From Pseudomonadota bacterium (GTDB taxonomy: Bacteria; Pseudomonadota; Gammaproteobacteria; Steroidobacterales; Steroidobacteraceae), in NCBI GenBank assembly GCA_028067895.1, contig JAPTUI010000267.1, positions 1-6,164 on the forward strand: a stretch of 6,164 nucleotides of DNA, read 5' to 3'. The notes beneath the pieces were generated by a model. The model had not been told where the DNA came from. It saw only the letters and a list, made by a program, of their open reading frames with translations, and did no database searches. The stretch's first letter is position 1. Each line of letters opens with the position of its first letter. Positions 1 through 4,682 of this stretch are shown piece after piece. Made by a program: the position numbers and the translations under genes.

Positions 1-1228
1 TTTCGCGCAGCTCCCCGAGCGAGCGGCAACGCACGAGCAGCGACGCCGGCCCGAAAGTCTCCTCGGCGAGCTCAGGCCGCTCTGCCAGCGATGCGGCGGT
101 CACGCTGAACAGCGCGGCGCGTGCGCAGTTGTTCTCACCGGCACTGCCTTGCGCGAGCAGCTCTGCACCTTCCGCCCCGAGCCGCTCGACGCCCCGGACG
201 TAATTGCGTTGGATGCCTTCCGTCAACATCACCGCGGGACTCACCGCCGCGAGCGTCGCACCGGCGGTCTCGATGAATCTCTGCAGACTTTCGCCCTCCA
301 GCGCGAGCACGACTCCCGGGTTGGTGCAGAACTGCCCGGCACCGAGCGTGAGCGAGGCGATGAACTCGCGCGCCAAGCTCTCGCTGCGTGCGACGAGCGC
401 GGCGGGCAGCAGCACCACGGGGTTGATGCTGCTCATCTCGGCATACACGGGGATCGGCTCGGGGCGAGTAGCGGCGATCCTCATCAGCGCGAGCCCGCCG
501 GCGCGCGAGCCGGTGAAGGCGACGGCGCGGATGTGCGCATCGGCCACCAGGGCGGCACCGAGCGCCGTATCCGGTCCATTCAACAGCGAGAACACGCCGT
601 CCGGCATATCCGTTTCAGCCGCCGCGGCTGCGATCGCCCGGGCGACCCACTCGCTGGTGCCCGGGTGGGCCGGATGTCCTTTGACCACGATGGGGCAGCC
701 GGCAGCGAGCGCCGCGGCGCTGTCGCCGCCGGCGACCGAAAATGCGAGCGGGAAATTGCTGGCACCGAACACGGCCACCGGTCCACAGGGAATCTTGCGC
801 AGCCGCAGATCCGCGCGTGGCGCCGGGGTGCGCTGCGGCAGTGCCGGGTCGACGCGCAGGCCGAGCCATTCGCCGGCACGCAGCTCCGCGGCAAAGAGTT
901 GCAGCTGTCCGATGGTACGGGCCCGCTCCGCGGTGAGTCGCGCCAGCGGCAGGGCCGTTTCCCGGTGGGCCCGCTCGAGCAACCCATCGCCGAGGGCAAC
1001 AATGTGCCGGGCGATGGCCTCGAGGAAGTCTGCGCGCCGCGCCGCCGTCAGGCTGCGATACGGATCGAACGCCGCGTGTGCGAGCGCGCAGGCGGCCTCG
1101 CGCTCTGCGGTTCCGGCGGCGCTGAAGGCCGTCTCCAGCGTCTCGCCGCGGGCTGGATCGACGGCGTGAAAGCGCTGCGCGGTGCTGGCGCGCCGGCGGC
1201 CGATGAACAGTTCTCCAGTCAGTGCCAT
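1..1228 (-). CDS. Alpha-ketoglutaric semialdehyde dehydrogenase, C-terminus missing
   Basis: Aldehyde dehydrogenase that probably oxidises 2-oxoglutarate semialdehyde to 2-oxoglutarate with NAD(P)+ in the cytoplasm (EC 1.2.1.26), the last step of oxidative pentose, glucarate and hydroxyproline breakdown. The reverse strand is open from ATG 1228 to the window edge, giving 409 codons; the family is usually about 525 residues, so roughly 115 are missing. Seen: GASNFP at 155-160, the subgroup signature VVKGHPAHPGTSE at 181-193 (family form VVKAHPAHPGTSE), FTGS at 238-241, catalytic Glu264 in YAEMSSINP, catalytic Cys301 in GQFCTNPG, and ETFGP near the edge. The start MALTGELFIG matches how family members begin. 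The only good Shine-Dalgarno, AGGAG (1245-1241), lies 12 nt upstream, which is long, but there is no in-frame start closer to it. The gene is divergent from the xylose-dehydrogenase-like SDR, which supports a shared pathway. The subfamily call is firm; the upstream pathway substrate is inferred. Confidence 0.93.
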   Translation of the reverse strand, partial: MALTGELFIGRRRASTAQRFHAVDPARGETLETAFSAAGTAEREAACALAHAAFDPYRSLTAARRADFLEAIARHIVALGDGLLERAHRETALPLARLTAERARTIGQLQLFAAELRAGEWLGLRVDPALPQRTPAPRADLRLRKIPCGPVAVFGASNFPLAFSVAGGDSAAALAAGCPIVVKGHPAHPGTSEWVARAIAAAAAETDMPDGVFSLLNGPDTALGAALVADAHIRAVAFTGSRAGGLALMRIAATRPEPIPVYAEMSSINPVVLLPAALVARSESLAREFIASLTLGAGQFCTNPGVVLALEGESLQRFIETAGATLAAVSPAVMLTEGIQRNYVRGVERLGAEGAELLAQGSAGENNCARAALFSVTAASLAERPELAEETFGPASLLVRCRSLGELRE

Positions 1229-1359
1229 GTGAACGTCATGCTCCTGGTCGGGTGTCGTGAGAGAAAGCGGCCTCGCGATCCCCCGCAGTATGATGCACGG
1301 ACCGACGGCGCGCAGCGGCGCGTGTCGAAGTTGACCATTGCTGCGGAGTGAATCGATAC
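1229..1359. promoter_or_regulatory. Divergent intergenic region between KGSADH and SDR genes
   Basis: These 131 bp must hold the promoters of both flanking genes. On the plus strand TATGAT at 1289-1294 matches the -10 consensus at five of six bases, but no -35 element sits at the right distance. On the minus strand CATACT (1293-1288) overlaps it, a four-of-six match, also without a -35. AGGAG on the minus strand (1245-1241) is the ribosome site candidate for KGSADH, and GGAG at 1345-1348 is the one for the SDR. Overlapping divergent -10 elements would let one regulator control both genes, but this is inference from short motifs. Confidence 0.4.
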
Positions 1360-1374
1360 ATGACAGCCCTGTAT
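1356..1374. repeat. Inverted repeat ATACA-N9-TGTAT over the SDR start codon
   Basis: Perfect 5-bp arms at 1356-1360 and 1370-1374 flank nine bases, and the start codon ATG 1360 lies at the end of the left arm. Arm spacing of about one helical turn centre to centre would suit a dimeric repressor such as the GntR protein encoded downstream. In mRNA it could also form a weak hairpin at the start codon. The arms are short and could be chance. Confidence 0.25.
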
Positions 1375-2118
1375 ACGGACCTGCAAGACCAGGTCGTGCT
1401 GGTGACCGGCGGTGGATCCGGCATCGGTGAGGCCATCGTGCGGCAGTTCGCCGCACAGCACGCGCGAGTCGGCTTTCTCGACATTGCCGCGGCGCCGTCG
1501 CGCGCCCTTGCCGCCGAACTGACTGCCGCGGGCGCGACGGTCCACTTCGAACAGTGCGACTTGACGGATATCGAGGCGCTGCGGCGCGCAATCGCGGCGA
1601 TTGCCGCGCGACTCGGTCCCGTGCAGGTGCTGGTCAATAACGCCGCCAGCGACGAGCGGCACGCCACCGAGGAGGTGACCGAAGCGCTGTGGGACAGCCG
1701 GATTGCGGTGAATCTCAAGCAGCAGTTCTTTTGCGCCCAGGCGGTGCTGCCGGGGATGAAGGCGGCCGGCGGCGGCTCGATCATCAACCTCGGCTCGATC
1801 TCCTGGATCATCGGCCAGGGCGGCATGGTCGCCTACACCGCCTCGAAGTCTGCAGTGCTCGGACTGACCCGCTCGCTGGCTCGGGATTTCGGCCCGTACG
1901 GGATCCGCGTCAACGCGGTGGCACCCGGCTGGATCATGACGGCGCGGCAACTGGAAAAGTGGGTGACGCCCGCGACCGAGCAGGAAATCAATGCCCGGCA
2001 ATGCCTGAAGCGCCGGCTGCAACCCGCCGAAGTCGCCAACGTCATCGTGTTTCTCGCCTCCGCGGCCGCCAGCGCCTGCACCAGCCAACAGTACATCGTC
2101 GACGGCGGCTGGGTGTAG
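1360..2118 (+). CDS. xylB: SDR sugar 1-dehydrogenase, D-xylose dehydrogenase (XylB)-like
   Basis: Classical short-chain dehydrogenase of 252 residues, the usual length. It probably oxidises D-xylose (or a related aldose such as L-arabinose) to the lactone with NAD+ in the cytoplasm, the first step of oxidative pentose breakdown. Seen: cofactor loop TGGGSGIG at 16-23; Asp41 ending the second strand, which favours NAD+ over NADP+; CDL with Asp67; NNAA at 93-96; and the tetrad Asn118, Ser146, Tyr159, Lys163 (YTASK), with the normal 13-residue Ser-Tyr spacing. Segments such as GSISW, QAVLPGMK, ARQLEKWVTP, NARQCLKRR and the ending DGGWV recall Caulobacter XylB as I remember it. I prefer ATG 1360 to an in-frame GTG at 1348, because GGAG (1345-1348) then precedes the start, by 11 nt, and the N-terminus matches the family. 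The exact sugar is uncertain; the symbol is by resemblance. The gene converges on the regulator gene 17 bp away. Confidence 0.88.
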   Translation: MTALYTDLQDQVVLVTGGGSGIGEAIVRQFAAQHARVGFLDIAAAPSRALAAELTAAGATVHFEQCDLTDIEALRRAIAAIAARLGPVQVLVNNAASDERHATEEVTEALWDSRIAVNLKQQFFCAQAVLPGMKAAGGGSIINLGSISWIIGQGGMVAYTASKSAVLGLTRSLARDFGPYGIRVNAVAPGWIMTARQLEKWVTPATEQEINARQCLKRRLQPAEVANVIVFLASAAASACTSQQYIVDGGWV

Positions 2119-2135
2119 CGCTGGCCGGGCGGGGT

Positions 2136-2972
2136 TCACCGCGCCACTCTGCGGTGCCGCTTGCGCTGTTCGATGCGCTCGGCACCGGAGTCGATGACCG
2201 CAAGGATGTTGCGCGCTGCCCGCGGCCCATCACCGGCTTCGATCGCGTCGACCACGGCCGCGTGCCCTGCAACGCAGGCGGCGTGATCGTCGGGGTGGTC
2301 CGCCGGGGAACTGAACGTGAATGAAGCGACCAGGGCGGTCTCGATGACGCTCGCGATGGAGCGGATCAGCGGATTGCCCGAGGCGATGCCAACCGCCAGA
2401 TGAAAATCGAGGTCGACCGCCGCGAAGCTCTGGCGCGAGTGGTCGGCGCGCCCGATTTGCCGTACGCATTCGCGCAGCCGGGCGACGTCCTCGGCATCGC
2501 GCCGCTGCGCCGCGAGCGCAGCGGCGGCCGGCTCGAGCGCCCGGCGGATTTCGGTGAGCGTCTCGAGGAACGCATCATCCAGCCCGAGACACAGCCGCCA
2601 GGCGAGCACGTCGGCATCGAAATAATTCCAGTACACCGCGTCGCGGACGCGGGTGCCGACGCGAGTCTTCGGCACGAGGAAGCCCTTGGCGGCGAGCGTC
2701 TTCATCACCTCACGCAGCACCGTTCGCGAGACCTGGAATCGCTCGCCGAGCTCAGCCTCTGCGGGCATGGTGCTGCCGGGAGGATAGCGGCCCTGCAACA
2801 GTTCGGTGCCGAGCACGGCCGCGATCTGGTCGTGGCTGGACTTGGCACGCTCCGGATCGAGCAGGCTGCAGCGTGGCACCGGACGCGGCGCGCCGGCGGA
2901 CCGCGCGTCGAAACGGCCCTCCGCGCTCAAGAGGGCCTTGTCACCACGATGCTGCATTCGCGAACCATCCAT
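2136..2972 (-). CDS. GntR-family transcriptional regulator, FadR/FCD subgroup
   Basis: Cytoplasmic DNA-binding regulator of 278 residues from ATG 2972. The N-terminal winged helix (about 47-110) shows HDQIAAVLG, GRYPPGSTMPAEAELGERF and the recognition-helix region VSRTVLREVMKTLAAKGF, then VGTRVRD in the wing. The linker DADVLAWR is typical of FadR-type proteins near galactonate and other sugar-acid genes. An FCD ligand domain follows (about 133-270): Asp187 and His191 in DLDFHLAVG, SGNP at 198-201, and His237 in HAAVVDAIEAGD, the usual metal-site residues. The last family His seems replaced (see findings). Start choice is open: ATG 2972 has only a close AGG, ATG 2957 has GGATGG seven bases upstream, and GTG at codon 32 is possible, since the first 45 residues are low-complexity and longer than usual. 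FCD proteins commonly repress genes for small carboxylate or sugar-acid use, so the neighbours are likely targets. The specific effector is unknown. Confidence 0.9.
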   Translation of the reverse strand: MDGSRMQHRGDKALLSAEGRFDARSAGAPRPVPRCSLLDPERAKSSHDQIAAVLGTELLQGRYPPGSTMPAEAELGERFQVSRTVLREVMKTLAAKGFLVPKTRVGTRVRDAVYWNYFDADVLAWRLCLGLDDAFLETLTEIRRALEPAAAALAAQRRDAEDVARLRECVRQIGRADHSRQSFAAVDLDFHLAVGIASGNPLIRSIASVIETALVASFTFSSPADHPDDHAACVAGHAAVVDAIEAGDGPRAARNILAVIDSGAERIEQRKRHRRVAR

Positions 2973-3116
2973 TTGCCTGGGGACTATAGGTCGAATCGCC
3001 GGCCACGGGGCGCCGAGGCGCGTCCGCACGAGGCGGGCCCGCTCTCTAAGAAGACGGTCGCGCGGCCGAAAGCCTCCCCCAGAGCGCGTGGCCGTCTCCC
3101 GCGCTATCCTGGAGCC
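2973..3116. other. Divergent intergenic region between regulator and PatD-like ALDH
   Basis: These 144 bp separate two divergent starts. Besides the TATAGT element on the minus strand, the plus strand has TATCCT at 3105-3110, a four-of-six -10 match, only six bases before ATG 3117 and without a recognisable -35. The rest is GC-rich and shows no strong long inverted repeat. Open frames run through it on both strands, but they are antisense extensions of the flanking genes and show no family-like protein. Confidence 0.4.
2983..2988 (-). promoter_or_regulatory. Possible -10 element (TATAGT) of the GntR regulator gene
   Basis: The minus strand reads TATAGT, a five-of-six match to the -10 consensus, about 10 bp before ATG 2972. 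No -35-like hexamer is seen 16-18 bp upstream. Transcription would begin near 2976, leaving almost no leader for ATG 2972 but about 19 nt for ATG 2957. The element sits in a small GAC-TATAG-GTC inverted repeat (2982-2992), which could be an autoregulatory site. Confidence 0.35.
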
Positions 3117-4571
3117 ATGACCCAGGACCTCCCGCTGCCTTTGACCGACACGCGCCTGCTGATCGGCGGCGAGCGCACGCCCGGACTCGGCGCCGAGGAG
3201 CCCATCCTTGACCCCGCGACGGGGGAGCGGATCGCCTCCGTGGCCGAGGCCTCGCCCGAGCAGCTCGAGGCCGCCGTGCAGGCCGCCGCCGATGCCTTCG
3301 AGGCCTGGTCGCAGACCCCGCCGGCGCACCGAGCGCGACGGCTGCTCGACATCGCGACTCATCTCGAGCACGAGGCTGACGCCTACGCTGCGCTCGAGTC
3401 ACGCAATACCGGCAAGCCGCTGCAGGCCATGCGCCGGGACGAGATGCCGGCGATCGCCGACGTGTTCCGATTCTTCGCCGGCGCCGTGCGGGTCCAGACC
3501 GGACCGCTCGCGGCGGAATATGTCCGTGGCTACACGAGCATGATCCGCCGCGACCCCGTCGGTGTGGTGGCCTCCATCGCGCCGTGGAATTACCCCCTGA
3601 TGATGGCGGCGTGGAAACTCGCGCCTGCGCTTGCGGCGGGCAACACCGTGGTGATCAAGCCGTCGGAGCAGACGCCGCTCACGATGCTCAAGCTCGCAGG
3701 TGCGCTGCACGATGCACTGCCCAAGGGCGTGGTCAATGTCGTGTGCGGCCGCGGCGAAACGGTCGGCGCGCCTCTGGTTGCGCACCCCCGCGTGCGCATG
3801 GTCTCACTCACCGGCGATGTGGCTACGGGGCAGAAGGTCCTGGCCGCGGCCGCCGGTACGCTCAAGCGCACCCACCTGGAACTCGGCGGTAAGGCGCCCG
3901 TGATCGTCTTTGCCGACGCGGACCTCGAGGCGCTCGCCGCAGGAATGCGCGTGTTCGGGTTCTACAACGCCGGCCAGGATTGCACCGCGGCTTGTCGCCT
4001 GTACGTGCAGGCCCCCGCATTCGAGCGCGTGGTCGACGCCGTGACGCATGCGGCGCGCACGCTCACCGTGGGGGTGCAGACCGACCGCAACGTCGACATG
4101 GGCCCCGTGATCTCCGGTGAGCAGCGCACCCGGGTGGCGGGTTTCGTGACCCGGGCCGCCACCGAGCGGCACATCACCGTGACCACCGGCGGACGCTCGC
4201 GTGCCGGCGCCGGCTTCTTTTACGAACCGACGGTGATCGCCGGGGCGCGCCAGGACGACGAAATCGTGCAGCGCGAAATCTTCGGGCCCGTGGTGACGCT
4301 GACGCCGTTTACCGACGTGCCGCAGGTCGTGCGCTGGGCCAATGATTCCGAGTACGGTCTGGCCTCCTCAGTCTGGACCCGGGATGTGGGCCTGGCGATG
4401 CAGGTCGCCGCGCAACTGCAGTACGGCTGCACCTGGATCAATACTCACGGGACGTTCGCCCGGGAGATGCCGCACGGCGGGTTCAAGCGCTCCGGTTACG
4501 GCAAGGACCTCTCGCTGTATGCGCTCGAGGACTACACGGTGCCGCGCCACATCATGGTCAGGTTGGGCTGA
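3117..4571 (+). CDS. patD: Gamma-aminobutyraldehyde dehydrogenase (PatD)-like aldehyde dehydrogenase
   Basis: Full-length NAD(P)+-dependent aldehyde dehydrogenase of 484 residues, cytoplasmic. Long stretches resemble E. coli PatD/YdcW as I recall it: DVFRFFAGA, GYTSMIRRDP, VVASIAPWNYPLMMAAWKLAPALAAGN, THLELGGKAPVIVF, YNAGQDCTAACR, WANDSEYGLASSVWT, LQYGCTW and GYGKD. PatD oxidises 4-aminobutanal to 4-aminobutyrate in putrescine breakdown (EC 1.2.1.19). Catalytic residues are present: Asn158 in PWNYP, Lys181 in KPSE, Glu255 and Cys289, with the standard 34-residue Glu-Cys spacing; EIFGP follows. Asp234 in LTGD takes the place of the usual FTGS serine. The frame is open far upstream, but homology begins at LLIGGE (14-19), so ATG 3117 is chosen; its GGAG is only two bases away. 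No putrescine transaminase or transporter is in view, and the neighbours are sugar genes, so another small aldehyde is possible as substrate. Confidence 0.9.
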   Translation: MTQDLPLPLTDTRLLIGGERTPGLGAEEPILDPATGERIASVAEASPEQLEAAVQAAADAFEAWSQTPPAHRARRLLDIATHLEHEADAYAALESRNTGKPLQAMRRDEMPAIADVFRFFAGAVRVQTGPLAAEYVRGYTSMIRRDPVGVVASIAPWNYPLMMAAWKLAPALAAGNTVVIKPSEQTPLTMLKLAGALHDALPKGVVNVVCGRGETVGAPLVAHPRVRMVSLTGDVATGQKVLAAAAGTLKRTHLELGGKAPVIVFADADLEALAAGMRVFGFYNAGQDCTAACRLYVQAPAFERVVDAVTHAARTLTVGVQTDRNVDMGPVISGEQRTRVAGFVTRAATERHITVTTGGRSRAGAGFFYEPTVIAGARQDDEIVQREIFGPVVTLTPFTDVPQVVRWANDSEYGLASSVWTRDVGLAMQVAAQLQYGCTWINTHGTFAREMPHGGFKRSGYGKDLSLYALEDYTVPRHIMVRLG

Positions 4572-4579
4572 ACGCCCGT

Positions 4580-4597
4580 CCGGCGCCGCGGCGCCGG
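4580..4597. terminator. 18-bp perfect GC palindrome after the PatD-like gene
   Basis: CCGGCGCCG-CGGCGCCGG starts nine bases after the stop codon. In RNA it can fold into a hairpin of about seven GC pairs with a CGCG loop. No T-run follows; the next bases are GTTGACAC, so a classic intrinsic terminator is not supported. It may still slow polymerase, protect the 3' end, or act as an operator, since it stops one base before the -35 element of the next gene. Confidence 0.4.
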
Positions 4598-4598
4598 G

Positions 4599-4627
4599 TT
4601 GACACGGCGCAACCCCTTTGCGATACG
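4599..4627 (+). promoter_or_regulatory. Promoter of the GH39 lipoprotein gene (TTGACA, N17, GATACG)
   Basis: A perfect -35 hexamer TTGACA (4599-4604) is followed by 17 bp and GATACG (4622-4627), a three-of-six -10 preceded by TG at 4619-4620, the extended -10 position. Transcription would begin near 4634, giving a leader of about 49 nt. This is the best sigma-70-type promoter in the window, and it suggests that the GH39 gene is not simply read from the upstream ALDH gene. Confidence 0.6.
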
Positions 4628-4682
4628 GTAGCGGGTCGCCGCGGGCGACGTCCGCATCGGCCAGCCCTCGTTGAGAGACCGT

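Noticed and set aside
1220..1240. Six-codon frame MTFTWH on the minus strand beside AGGAG, as a leader peptide of KGSADH
   Set aside because: AGGAG is only one base from its ATG, and the short frame overlaps the KGSADH start by chance-level features only.
149..1351. 400-codon plus-strand open frame opposite the KGSADH gene
   Set aside because: Low-complexity Arg/Gly/Ala composition and no family signature; the minus-strand ALDH motifs are unambiguous.
1331..1360. TTGACC followed by GATACA as a promoter for the SDR
   Set aside because: The -10 would overlap the start codon and transcription would begin inside the gene; GTG 1348 or ATG 1360 could not be used.
2119..2135. Bidirectional terminator between the convergent SDR and regulator genes
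   Set aside because: The 17-bp gap has no inverted repeat and no T-run or A-run.
1219..2139. 306-codon minus-strand open frame opposite the SDR gene
   Set aside because: Antisense frame with no motif; the plus strand holds the complete SDR tetrad.
2400..3116. In-frame upstream extension of the PatD-like ALDH, which would make a 723-residue fusion
   Set aside because: The added 239 residues are antisense to the GntR regulator and resemble no domain; ALDH homology begins just after ATG 3117.
2973..3371. 133-residue N-terminal extension of the GntR regulator
   Set aside because: It is antisense to the start of the ALDH gene, Arg/Gly-rich, and crosses the intergenic region; the DNA-binding domain begins near residue 47 even from ATG 2972.
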